A program made the position numbers and the translations under genes. The notes below the pieces were generated by a model. That model was not told where the DNA came from and ran no database searches. It worked only from the letters and a program-made list of their open reading frames with translations. 11,825 nucleotides of DNA. Origin: CAYQAJ01 sp964415245. GTDB lineage: Bacteria; Planctomycetota; Planctomycetia; Pirellulales; Pirellulaceae. Location of the stretch: assembly GCA_964415245.1 (NCBI GenBank), contig CAYQAJ010000158.1, positions 1 through 11,825 on the forward strand. Reading direction: 5' to 3'. This document shows positions 1 through 6,380 of this stretch, piece after piece; position 1 is the first letter of the stretch, and each line of letters starts with the position of its first letter.

Positions 1-21
1 CCCGACGGTTTTTGGATAAGC
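1..21 (+). repeat. Right end of a dispersed palindromic repeat, cut by window edge
   Basis: The first bases carry the terminal arm CCCGACGGTTTTTGGATAAG. The same arm, diverged, occurs at both ends of the 130-bp element at 3523-3652 and in the copy at 6286-6380. Only the right end lies inside the window, so the element continues to the left. It has the same orientation as the 6286-6380 copy. It sits about 30 bp past the stop codon of the minus-strand repressor gene. Confidence 0.6.
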
Positions 22-51
22 TTTTAAGCAGTTGGCGGTCTTCGGCAGGCA

Positions 52-330
52 TTACTTCAAGTACGCCTTCACGACGTCGATCAACTCCTTGGCGGCCTTC
101 GCCTTCTCGGTGTTGGGTCGCCGGTCGGGGTCTACCACGTGATATCGAATGTGCCCTTCAATGATCTCGGCCATCAGGGCATTGATCGCGCCACGACAGG
201 CGGCCACGGTCAGCAGAATCGTGGAGCAGTCGTGCTCTTGATCGAGCCCTTTCTCCACGGCATCAATCTGGCCTCGAATGCGGCGGACCCGGTTGAGCAG
301 CTTCTTCTTGTCGCGGATCGTGTGGGCCAT
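52..330 (-). CDS. CsoR/RcnR/FrmR-family metal-sensing transcriptional repressor (RcnR-like)
   Basis: This 92-aa protein belongs to the all-helical DUF156 repressor family (CsoR/RcnR/FrmR), whose members form tetramers and release DNA on binding metal ions or formaldehyde. It starts MAHTIRDKKKLLNRVRRIRG, close to E. coli RcnR and FrmR as I remember them. His3, Cys35, His60 and His64 are all present, which is the four-residue pattern described for RcnR nickel/cobalt sensors; FrmR lacks His3 and His64. The length is normal. The ATG at 330 is chosen because GGAG lies 8 nt upstream and the family N-terminus begins there; the frame is open further upstream but shows no family similarity. The gene's own operator lies at 357-382, so autorepression is likely. 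A partner efflux gene such as rcnA would lie beyond the left edge and is not visible. Family assignment is strong; the nickel/cobalt assignment is inference from the ligand residues. Confidence 0.9.
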   Translation of the reverse strand: MAHTIRDKKKLLNRVRRIRGQIDAVEKGLDQEHDCSTILLTVAACRGAINALMAEIIEGHIRYHVVDPDRRPNTEKAKAAKELIDVVKAYLK

Positions 331-356
331 GGGCCTGACTCCGGTTCCTCGCGGGC

Positions 357-382
357 ATATATCATACCCCCCTATGGTATAT
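357..382 (-). promoter_or_regulatory. Likely RcnR/FrmR-type operator (C/G tract flanked by inverted repeats)
   Basis: Two 10-bp arms, ATATATCATA and TATGGTATAT, match in 9 of 10 positions as inverted repeats and flank a run of six C (six G on the coding strand). This is the architecture known for RcnR/FrmR-family sites, where an A/T-rich inverted repeat surrounds a G tract. It lies 26 bp upstream of the repressor start codon, and its TATGAT on the minus strand could double as a -10 element, so binding would block transcription. The binding itself is inferred. Confidence 0.75.
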
Positions 383-1002
383 GGCGGACCGGCGGTCCGT
401 CCAGCTTCCCTCGGGTGCGACCCGGTAACCGCACCAAACGAGAGCGATCGCAATGCCGCTAATTCCTGCGCTTTCCGTGCTGCTCGTGACGGGCGATCCC
501 CGCCGAAAGCGAACACTCTTGCCGTGCGGTTGGCCGCACAATCCTGCCGGACCGACTCGGGAGTTCCCAGCGGTGCTGTCCATTTTTTGACCCTTCTGGT
601 CGAAATGCGGAAATGACGGAGCCGATCTGGCTGGCGGGCCGACTCCTTCTTCGCCCGGCTTTGCGCAACGCATTGTGAATCAGTGAGTTGCGGAAATCGT
701 GTTCTTTCCCGCTTTGGTACGTCGATTGCGTGACTCTGAATTGCAGCGGTCCGCTCAACGCGGATGTCGTCTGACGAAAGCACGTTGATCGTGCTGGTCG
801 GGAAACCCGCCAGCCAGCGGCACTTTGGGTGGGAGTGCAAACCGACACTGGCAATTCACCGTAACGAAAGGATAAGGCGCGTGCTGCGACGTTCGCCGGC
901 ACGCTTGGCAAGACAAAATGTCACTTGCGGGCCGGGCGGTGGCGAGTCGTGACCGCCCGCTACGCTAATTCGAAAGCTGTGTTTGGGAGAGGAGGAATTG
1001 TC
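383..1002. other. 620-bp spacer between divergent genes, no convincing gene
   Basis: Several overlapping open frames exist here on both strands, but none has a ribosome site, recognisable protein character or consistent codon use. The only clear structures are a small hairpin next to the operator at 385-399 (CGGACC-GGC-GGTCCG) and the ribosome site AGGAGG at 990-995 that belongs to the protease gene. I could not identify a convincing promoter for htrA by eye. Confidence 0.5.
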
Positions 1003-2574
1003 ATGACACGATGTAATCGTGGAGTTTCCATGTTGTTAATTTTGGTGCTGGTCGCCGCCATGGGCCTCGGTGTGGTGTACATGCTGCCGAGCACCGTCGC
1101 CAAATTGACCTATGCCGTCGAGGCGGGTAAGAGTCAGGCCGCCCAAGAGAAGCTTGCGTCGGCGGAGGATCTGTCCGCGGCATTCAAATACGTGGCCCAA
1201 TCGCTGCGCCCCTCGGTGGTCAGCATCAGCTCGGTCAAGAGAATCAAGCCGGTGGCACGCAACGATCGAGGGCGGTCGACCCCCTTCGGTCAGGGCTCTC
1301 CGCTGGGCTCCGATATGCCGGAAGAGTTTCGCCGCTTCTTCGGCGACGACTTTTTCGATCGCTTTGAGTTCGATCTGCCCCAGCCGCCAAAGGGCTACGA
1401 GCAGCACGGCACTGGCTCGGGTTTCATTGTGAGTGAGGACGGGTATATCCTCACCGCCAACCACGTGGTCGATGGCGCGGACGAAGTCACGGTGCGGCTT
1501 TCGGACAATCGCGAGCTAGCGGCTAACATTGTCGGGACCGATCGCCACACTGACCTGGCCGTGCTCAAAGTCGATGCCAAGGGGCTGGTTCCTGCCCAGT
1601 TGGGCGATTCCAGCAAAATGGAAGTCGGCGATTGGGTTGTGGCCGTAGGTAGCCCGTTCGGACTCGACCAGACGGTCACCGCGGGGATCGTTAGCGCCAA
1701 GGGTCGCGCGAACGTCGGCATCAACGACTACGAAGATTTCCTTCAAACCGATGCCGCCATCAACCCCGGCAACAGCGGTGGCCCACTGGTGAACCTGCAC
1801 GGCGAAGTGATCGGCGTCAATACCGCCATCGCCTCGCGCAACGGCGGGAACATGGGCGTCGGCTTCGCCATCCCCAGCAACATGGCCAAGTCGGTGATGG
1901 AGAGCCTGATCGCGCACGGACAGGTGGAGCGCGGCTGGCTCGGCGCGGCCATTCAGGACCTGAGCCCCGAGTTGGCCGCATCATTCGGGTATGAGGGCAC
2001 CGAGGGTGTCCTCATTGGCGATGTTGTCGCCAATGGCCCGGCCGCCAAGGCGGGGCTGAAATCGGGCGATATCGTCGCGCAGTTCGACGGCAAGGCGGTC
2101 AAAGACGCCAACGAGCTGCGTAATGCAGTGGCCGCCACCGCATCCAACACGAACGTGCCGGTCGAAGTTTTCCGCGACGGTAAGCGTCAAGTGCTCACGG
2201 TTCACATCGGCAACTTGGACGAAGACTCGCTGGCGGCGGCTGGCAGCGAAAGCGGAAGCCGCGGCGGCGATCGCGGGAACGTCCAGTCGAACGATCTGGG
2301 CATCACAGTCCAGACGCTCACGGCCGACTTGGCCCGGCAACTCGGCTATGACGAGAGCGCCCAAGGCGCAGTCGTCACCAATGTCGAGTCAGGTAGCGCG
2401 GCTGCGTCGTTGGGTATTCAGCCGGGCGACGTAATCGTCGCCGTCGGCCATACGACGATCGACAGCGCCGCGGCGTTTAGCCGCGCGATGGAAGGCCAGG
2501 ACCTGGCCAAGGGCGTCCGCATGCAAATCATGCGGGACAACGTACGCCGATTTATGTTTGTGAAGATCAGCTAA
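1003..2574 (+). CDS. htrA: HtrA/Deg-family periplasmic serine protease
   Basis: This 523-aa Deg-type ATP-independent serine protease/chaperone should degrade or refold damaged envelope proteins in the periplasm. Residues about 8-30 form a hydrophobic signal or anchor segment (LLILVLVAAMGLGVVYML). The trypsin-like domain holds the full triad: His154 in LTANHVVDG, Asp184 in HTDLAVLK and Ser258 in NPGNSGGPL. The spacing of 30 and 74 residues is close to that of DegP. Two PDZ domains follow, at about 309-405 (from GWLGAAIQ) and 430-523 (from LGITVQT), joined by a Gly/Ser-rich linker. The ATG at 1003 is chosen because AGGAGG sits 7 nt upstream; a longer in-frame start at 925 would place junk residues before the signal segment. 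The gene stands alone and converges on the next gene. A subfamily split between DegP, DegQ and MucD cannot be made from this sequence alone. Confidence 0.97.
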   Translation: MTRCNRGVSMLLILVLVAAMGLGVVYMLPSTVAKLTYAVEAGKSQAAQEKLASAEDLSAAFKYVAQSLRPSVVSISSVKRIKPVARNDRGRSTPFGQGSPLGSDMPEEFRRFFGDDFFDRFEFDLPQPPKGYEQHGTGSGFIVSEDGYILTANHVVDGADEVTVRLSDNRELAANIVGTDRHTDLAVLKVDAKGLVPAQLGDSSKMEVGDWVVAVGSPFGLDQTVTAGIVSAKGRANVGINDYEDFLQTDAAINPGNSGGPLVNLHGEVIGVNTAIASRNGGNMGVGFAIPSNMAKSVMESLIAHGQVERGWLGAAIQDLSPELAASFGYEGTEGVLIGDVVANGPAAKAGLKSGDIVAQFDGKAVKDANELRNAVAATASNTNVPVEVFRDGKRQVLTVHIGNLDEDSLAAAGSESGSRGGDRGNVQSNDLGITVQTLTADLARQLGYDESAQGAVVTNVESGSAAASLGIQPGDVIVAVGHTTIDSAAAFSRAMEGQDLAKGVRMQIMRDNVRRFMFVKIS

Positions 2575-2698
2575 GCCCTGAACCAACGCCGGCCCGGGTG
2601 GCGGTAGGTAGAGCTAGTTGAAGAGCGGGCCGTGTGCGGTCCGGCTGGGCAAATCGCTCGCCTCCCGCCACTCGGTCTGCGATCAGGATGCTGCCAGG

Positions 2699-2750
2699 CG
2701 CTTGCACGGCGCACGTTTCGTGCAAGCGTCTTCAGCGCTCGATCGAGCGC
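2699..2750. terminator. Two stem-loops in the convergent spacer, possible terminators
   Basis: CGCTTGCACG (2699-2708) and CGTGCAAGCG (2719-2728) form a perfect 10-bp stem with a 10-nt loop. Just after it GCGCTCGATCGAGCGC (2735-2750) is a perfect 16-bp palindrome. They lie between two genes that end facing each other, where a bidirectional terminator would be expected. No T run follows on either strand, so classic intrinsic termination is uncertain. Confidence 0.4.
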
Positions 2751-2815
2751 GGTCCGCGCGACGCCGATGTGTTCCACAGCGGTACGCGGTCCAGCGGTCG
2801 GCTCCGGACAAACTG

Positions 2816-3310
2816 TCACTCTTTGATGCCGAGCACCTTTTTGATCTTGGGCCAGGCCGCGGTACGGGCGCTTTCGAAGGCATCGAGGTCGGCCTGCGCG
2901 CCGGAAGTCGTATAGTCGCTGAGCGACTGCGACTCCTTCTTGAGCAGACCGTAGATCTCGATGACGTCGTTAATGACCTGTTTGTCCTCTTCGGTAATGT
3001 TGCCGTCGCGCACCTTCTTGAGCTGCGCGATCGAGACATCGGCCAAGCCGATCGTTTCCTTCATCAGGCTGTTGACGCGGTCCGCGTCGTACACGTCGTT
3101 GGCATACGCGTCGGCCACCCCGCCGACATAGCCGTACGTTGTATAAATGTGTGCACCGGCCAGCGCCCCGATACACACGAGCCGGTCGTCTACCGTAGAC
3201 TCCTCGGGCTCGGGCGTGGGAGGGGGCTCCTGGGCAACTACCGCGCCGTGTAGACCGAGCACCAGACCTACGAAAAGCCAAGCACACCATGTGGGAAATC
3301 GCCGCTCCAT
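2816..3310 (-). CDS. Secreted protein of unknown function
   Basis: This is a 164-aa protein with a clear signal peptide: basic start (MERR), a hydrophobic core at about 10-25 and a likely cleavage after AVVA near residue 26. A Pro/Glu-rich linker follows, then a mature region of about 125 residues rich in predicted helix (DDRLVCIGALAGAHIYTTYG and LADVSIAQLKKVRDG). The C-terminus is SARTAAWPKIKKVLGIKE. The mature part has a single cysteine, so no internal disulfide. GGAGG lies 7 nt upstream of the ATG. I do not recognise a characterised family. The look is that of a conserved hypothetical exported protein of planctomycetes, possibly a helical periplasmic scaffold; that is inference. The gene faces htrA tail to tail. 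Confidence 0.85.
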   Translation of the reverse strand: MERRFPTWCAWLFVGLVLGLHGAVVAQEPPPTPEPEESTVDDRLVCIGALAGAHIYTTYGYVGGVADAYANDVYDADRVNSLMKETIGLADVSIAQLKKVRDGNITEEDKQVINDVIEIYGLLKKESQSLSDYTTSGAQADLDAFESARTAAWPKIKKVLGIKE

Positions 3311-3327
3311 GTCGTAACCTCCATCGC

Positions 3328-3519
3328 CTAAAGGATCATCGAGCCATCGGAGGCCGGAATCATGCCCGAGCGGCGCAAATGCCGCAAGAGATACTTTTCG
3401 AGTGGACTCGAGTGGGCGGCGATAGCGTGTGCTTCGGCGGCTCCCGACGCAGCTTTTTCGGTCGGTGCTAGCTTAAGGGGGAAGCCGAGACGGCAGACCG
3501 CACCGGTTCCACGAGGCAC
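3328..3519 (-). CDS. Possible small protein, 63 aa, uncertain
   Basis: A minus-strand frame from a GTG at 3519 ends 17 nt before the ATG of the secreted-protein gene. The C-terminal half looks protein-like (SSPLEKYLLRHLRRSGMIP), with a plausible amphipathic helix. No ribosome site precedes the GTG, and the start falls almost at the edge of the palindromic repeat at 3523, so the 5' part may have been displaced by the repeat. The second half of its frame is compatible with a leader cistron to the next gene. Chance openness in GC-rich DNA is a serious alternative. Confidence 0.2.
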   Translation of the reverse strand: MPRGTGAVCRLGFPLKLAPTEKAASGAAEAHAIAAHSSPLEKYLLRHLRRSGMIPASDGSMIL

Positions 3520-3522
3520 ACA

Positions 3523-3652
3523 GAGGCTATCCGAAAACCGTCGGGGACTGGCTCATTTTGCGTAGCGGGCGACGAGTTGGCTCGCTCTCATTGCAGAAAT
3601 CGCGGAGCAAAATGTGCCTGTCCCCTTCTCCGGACGGTTTTCGGATAGCCTC
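3523..3652. repeat. 130-bp palindromic dispersed repeat (MITE/REP-like), copy B
   Basis: The ends are perfect 20-bp inverted repeats: GAGGCTATCCGAAAACCGTC at 3523-3542 and its reverse complement at 3633-3652. Inside them lies a second inverted pair, GGGGACTGGCTCATTTTGC and GCAAAATGTGCCTGTCCCC read on the same strand, with two mismatches. The centre of about 40 bp is unpaired. There is no open frame for a transposase and no clear target duplication. Related copies occur at 1-21 and 6286-6380. It would fold into a long hairpin if transcribed. Confidence 0.9.
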
Positions 3653-3767
3653 TTACAGCAGACCCGCTAGAAGGCTGAGATCGGATCGGCGGCGACAATC
3701 GGCACGCGTTTCCTGGGGCCGCAGTGCAGCAGTGCATCGCAGCGGCTGCCGGGACCAAGCTGGTGCC

Positions 3768-4112
3768 TCAACCGGGAGGCCACTTCAGGGCCCGACCCCC
3801 CAGTAGGTGCAGGTGCAGGTGGTCGACTGATTGGCCCCCGTCGCGGCCGCAGTTGATGACAACCCGGTAACCGCCGTCGAGGTGCAACTGTTGGGCCACC
3901 GTCTGGGCAACTACGAGCAAATGTCCTGCCAATTCGCCGTCGGCCGGCTGGAGGTCGTCAAGCGAGGCGATCTCCCGTTTGGGGATGACGAGCACGTGTG
4001 TCGGCGCCTGCGGGGCGACGTCGCGAAACGCCAGGCAATGCTCGTCCTCGTACACGACGTCGGCCGGGATCTCGCCGTCGATAATCCGCTTGAAAATCGT
4101 CTTTTCGCTCAT
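3768..4112 (-). CDS. hinT: HIT-family nucleotide phosphoramidase/hydrolase (HINT type)
   Basis: This 114-aa histidine-triad protein fits the normal HINT length. HINT enzymes are cytosolic dimers that hydrolyse AMP-linked phosphoramidates such as AMP-lysine or adenosine phosphoramidate. The N-terminus TIFKRIIDGEIPADVVYEDE and the region QAPTHVLVIPKREI are standard HIT features. The triad DHLHLHLLGG gives His98, His100 and His102, with the middle histidine the expected nucleophile. The tail GRALKWPPG matches the HINT C-terminal strand and Trp-Pro-Pro-Gly end. The ATG is supported by GAGGGA 4 nt upstream and by the family start MSEKTIFKRI; the frame extends further upstream without similarity. 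It appears monocistronic, with a palindromic repeat beyond its 3' end. Confidence 0.95.
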   Translation of the reverse strand: MSEKTIFKRIIDGEIPADVVYEDEHCLAFRDVAPQAPTHVLVIPKREIASLDDLQPADGELAGHLLVVAQTVAQQLHLDGGYRVVINCGRDGGQSVDHLHLHLLGGRALKWPPG

Positions 4113-4206
4113 GGATTCCCTCGGGAGATGCGGAGAGGGCGCCCCAAAACGCTTGCGATTTCGCCACCCAATGCGCTTCACGCACAAGTCGTGAGTTGTC
4201 CAAACG

Positions 4207-4341
4207 TTAGTCGAATAACTGGTCGAGCGGGATCGCCTCCTCAGCCAACAATACGCTAACGCCGCTGGCCAGATTGTACCGAAAAGGATGATGGTACGCC
4301 CCCTCGCGCGCCGCACCTTCCTGCAATCGAACGGCCACCAT
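4207..4341 (-). CDS. Possible small protein, 44 aa
   Basis: A frame from ATG 4341 encodes 44 aa. Its character is protein-like: a polar start, then YHHPFRYNLASGVSVLLAEE and an acidic end PLDQLFD. Codons end mostly in G or C, as in neighbouring genes. It lies 94 bp upstream of the HIT gene on the same strand. No Shine-Dalgarno sequence is visible; the frame can be extended to an ATG at 4428 with poorer-looking sequence. I do not recognise a family. The evidence is composition only, so it may be spurious. Confidence 0.35.
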   Translation of the reverse strand: MVAVRLQEGAAREGAYHHPFRYNLASGVSVLLAEEAIPLDQLFD

Positions 4342-4472
4342 CGAATCGCGACGTCGTGGGCCGACTACGGCTCCATTCTCAGGCGGCACGGCTGAATCCC
4401 GAGACCGCACGGCACCTTTGCGTGCCATCGTGCCGCGGAATCCTGCGACCCACCATTACGGGAGACGAAGCG

Positions 4473-5072
4473 ATGCGGCAAGCGTGGCCTTTTCCAGTCG
4501 TACTGGTCTGTCTGACTTTCGGCGTGGCTTCGGCTCACGGCCAGGACGTGCGGTACTTCGACTCCGGCGGCGTCCGCTACTGCGAGTACCGCGACAAGGT
4601 TCGCGCGCCCGTGGCCGACACGGTCTGGGAAGACCGGCAGGAGACGGTCTATCGCCAGCAGCTCACCACCGAGCTGCGCGACAGCTACAGCACGGTCTAC
4701 ACGCCCGTCGTCGTTCCGAACTACCGCCCGGTGTGGCACGGCCGGTTCAATCCGTTCGTGCAGCCGTACATGACGTTGGAGTCGGCGCCGTACACCTATT
4801 GGTCGCCCCAGACCCACGCCACGCCCGTGCCGGTAACCTCGCAACAATGGGTGCCCGAGACGCGCACGGTGAAAGTGCCGGTTCGCACGCTGCGGTTCGT
4901 CGAGCAGGATCAGGTCCGCGTGGTGGCGGTGGGTCCCGCGCCGCAACAGGCGGTTCCGCAGCAGGCGGCCTCCTCGCCGGGACTACCGCTCGGAGGAGTC
5001 AGCCGGCTGGAGAGCGATCCGCCGCGCGTGCCCAGCGGGTTTCCGGCCAGCGGTGGTACGATCCGGCGCTGA
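4473..5072 (+). CDS. Secreted planctomycete protein with YTP/WVPETRTV-type motifs, function unknown
   Basis: This is a 199-aa exported protein. The signal peptide MRQAWPFPVVLVCLTFGVAS ends near AHGQD (residues 21-25). The mature part is rich in Tyr, Val, Thr and Arg and holds short semi-repeated stretches: DTVWEDRQETVYRQQL, YTPVVVPNYRPVWHGRFNPF and WVPETRTVKVPVRTLRFVEQ. Such 'ETRTV-VPV' strings recur in many exported planctomycete proteins of unknown role, probably as beta-rich surface or periplasmic proteins; this parallel is from memory. The C-terminal third (about 150-199) is low-complexity Gln/Ala/Pro/Ser. The ATG is chosen because GGAG lies 8 nt upstream and the signal peptide starts there. 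It is the first plus-strand gene after the HIT region and converges on the gene at 5240-5542. Confidence 0.85.
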   Translation: MRQAWPFPVVLVCLTFGVASAHGQDVRYFDSGGVRYCEYRDKVRAPVADTVWEDRQETVYRQQLTTELRDSYSTVYTPVVVPNYRPVWHGRFNPFVQPYMTLESAPYTYWSPQTHATPVPVTSQQWVPETRTVKVPVRTLRFVEQDQVRVVAVGPAPQQAVPQQAASSPGLPLGGVSRLESDPPRVPSGFPASGGTIRR

Positions 5073-5110
5073 ACCCCGGTCCCACGGAGAAAGTGCCGAA
5101 TGAGAATTCT

Positions 5111-5131
5111 CCCTCTCCCAGCGGGGGAGGG
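5111..5131. repeat. CCCTCTCCC/GGGGGAGGG hairpin, probable small dispersed repeat
   Basis: CCCTCTCCC (5111-5119) and GGGGGAGGG (5123-5131) pair over nine positions with one T-G wobble and a 3-nt loop, followed by TCGGGGTGAG. This string resembles a short palindromic sequence scattered through many GC-rich bacterial genomes. It lies 38 bp after the stop codon of the secreted-protein gene. No T run follows, so it is not a textbook terminator. Confidence 0.45.
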
Positions 5132-5152
5132 TCGGGGTGAGCGGGAGCGCTC

Positions 5153-5221
5153 GTAGCTGGACCTCGCAAGAGTTTAGCGAATCCACTCTGCGCGCGGCTG
5201 AATTCTTGCGAATTCAGCTAC
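5153..5221. repeat. Palindromic element with GTAGCTG...GCAAGA arms
   Basis: The left part GTAGCTGGACCTCGCAAGAG and the right part, read on minus as GTAGCTGAATTCGCAAGAAT, are imperfect inverted copies. The right half is itself a perfect 9-bp hairpin (GCTGAATTC-TTGC-GAATTCAGC, 5197-5218). A related string, TTGCGAATTCAG followed by CCGCT three bases later, recurs at 10942-10961. It lies between two convergent genes and may act as a transcript end. Confidence 0.5.
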
Positions 5222-5239
5222 CGCTGAGGCGGTTCGGCA

Positions 5240-5542
5240 TCATTCGGCCGCCGCAGAAGCCCTCGATCGCCGCGCACGTCGCGCCGGTTTCGTAGCGCTC
5301 CACTCTTTGGTGAGCGACTCGAACACGTCGGGCGATTCGTAGCGAATCACGTTCGTGGCCTCGGGCATAGGGCCCACCAGTCCGCGAAACACCGGCAGCC
5401 CGCGCAGCGAGAGATTGGTGCTGCAGTCGTCGATGCCGATCTGGGTGTGCATTTTCAGCAGGGGTTCGGTCGAGGGATAGTCGCGGATGCGCAACTGGCC
5501 GTCGGCCCCTTGGGTGACGACACGGAACGTGGGTGCGCTCAT
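5240..5542 (-). CDS. Small cytosolic protein of unknown function, 100 aa
   Basis: The product is 100 aa with no signal peptide or membrane segment. The core reads FRVVTQGADGQLRIRDYPST, then MHTQIGIDDCSTNLSLRGLP and FRGLVGPMPEATNVIRYESP. The C-terminus is an Arg/Ala-rich tail (KPARRARRSRASAAAE) that may be disordered or bind nucleic acid. The ATG at 5542 is chosen because GGAGGAA lies 10 nt upstream; the frame stays open further upstream, but that part reads as Pro/Arg/Cys-rich noise. I do not recognise a family. Strong start context and coherent composition make it likely a real gene. Confidence 0.7.
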   Translation of the reverse strand: MSAPTFRVVTQGADGQLRIRDYPSTEPLLKMHTQIGIDDCSTNLSLRGLPVFRGLVGPMPEATNVIRYESPDVFESLTKEWSATKPARRARRSRASAAAE

Positions 5543-6088
5543 GAGTGGGGGGTTCCTCCCGGGATGAGGGTCGGTCGGATGCAGGACGGAGCAGCGCGGG
5601 GGGGGCGGGTGCATCGGCGCCTTCCGTCGGAATCGCCGGCACCCGTGATATCGGCGACCTAGACGGCACGGGCGCAGCCAAATCTCGCGGTCTGCTACAC
5701 CAGAACGATCCGCACAAACCCGCACAACACGCGCGTGCAGCGATGGTCGCTACCAGCGCTCCCACGCGGTATGTCGGCCGAACAGGATGAATCGCTTATT
5801 CTGCCTGCCGCTTGCGCATCTTCCGCGCGACCATGCCCGCGAAGCGTAACCGGAACGACACGCCATATCATGTGTCGCGTGGCCCGCAGCGTTTTCGGTT
5901 TGCAGGGCCGAATCTCGCCGGGCGAATTGCCGGCTTGCGTTGGCGAACCACTGGCTCGGCCAGCGAACGGCTTGCCACAACAGCCGCGAAGCCATAATCA
6001 TTTCGGGCATACGCGGGTGCCGGCGGGGTGTCCCTCGCCCCCGATTTCGGGCGATACTCGCACGAGGGCACGCGGTGTGGCGCTCGCC
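5543..6088. other. About 550-bp spacer with no convincing gene
   Basis: Short overlapping frames occur on both strands, none with a ribosome site and protein-like sequence together. No strong hairpin or repeat related to the other elements was found. The stretch separates the minus-strand gene at 5240-5542 from the tRNA promoter. Confidence 0.5.
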
Positions 6089-6117
6089 TTGGGCTCCGTC
6101 GCCGGCTGTAGTACAAT
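6089..6117 (+). promoter_or_regulatory. Probable sigma-70 promoter of tRNA-Ser
   Basis: TTGGGC (6089-6094) and TACAAT (6112-6117) are separated by 17 bp and lie 6 bp before the mature tRNA 5' end. The -10 is a five-of-six match to consensus, the -35 three of six. Confidence 0.5.
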
Positions 6118-6123
6118 TCGTAC

Positions 6124-6206
6124 GGAGGGTAAGCGAATTGGTGAGCGGTCTGATTCGAAATCAGATGCCCCGCAAGGGGTTGCGGGTTCGAGTCCCGTGC
6201 CCTCCG
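6124..6206 (+). tRNA. tRNA-Ser (anticodon CGA)
   Basis: This is a class II tRNA read by hand. The acceptor is GGAGGGT (6124-6130) with GCCCTCC (6199-6205), and the discriminator G6206 is right for serine. The anticodon stem TCTGA/TCAGA encloses loop TTCGAAA, giving anticodon CGA at 6156-6158 for codon UCG. The long variable arm is CCCC-GCAA-GGGG (6168-6179). The T arm is GCGGG-TTCGAGT-CCCGT. CCA is not encoded. The D arm is weak (only GC/GC pairs clearly), and position 8 is A in this fold instead of the usual U. Reverse-strand translation gives the phrase GTGLEPATPCGASDFESDRS, a known misannotation signature for antisense tRNA-Ser. Confidence 0.93.
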
Positions 6207-6285
6207 CTTGGCACGATGGCGGTTGAGACAACCGCGACGGGCGCAGTCTAATTCGCGCGATTCACGTCGACTGCGCTGGCCGCCT

Positions 6286-6380
6286 GAGACCTTATCCAAG
6301 AACCGTTCCGGAGAAGGGGACAGGCACATTTTGCTCCGCGGACTGCGCAATATGAGCCAGTCCCCGACGGTTTTTGAGAC
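6286..6380 (-). repeat. Palindromic dispersed repeat, copy C, abutting a start codon
   Basis: Read on minus, this copy shares GGGGACTGGCTCAT, then GCGGAGCAAAATGTGCCTGT and CCCCTTCTCCGG, with copy B at 3523-3652, but its centre is shortened by about 30 bp. The end CTTATCCAAGAACCGT resembles the arm at 1-21. The opposite end lacks the outer arm. TGAGAC occurs at both edges (6285-6290 and 6375-6380), possibly a 6-bp target duplication. The element ends exactly at the ATG of the gene at 6381. Confidence 0.85.

Noticed and set aside
52..840. A 262-codon minus-strand frame containing the repressor
   Set aside because: Only the last 92 codons have family similarity; the ribosome site and operator place the true start at 330.
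459..911. A 150-codon minus-strand frame upstream of htrA
   Set aside because: No ribosome site, Arg/Ser-rich composition and no family features; it overlaps other equally poor frames.
3523..3652. Palindromic repeats as a CRISPR array
   Set aside because: Copies are far apart, in different orientations and without regular spacers or cas genes.
5832..5997. Plus-strand frame beginning MPAKRNRNDTPYHVSRG, suggestive of a REP-associated transposase start
   Set aside because: The YHV-xx-RG motif of that family has two residues between V and R; here only one. The rest shows no similarity and the frame is short.
6124..6206. The class II tRNA as a tRNA-Sec (selC)
   Set aside because: The anticodon is CGA, not TCA, and the acceptor is the normal length for serine.
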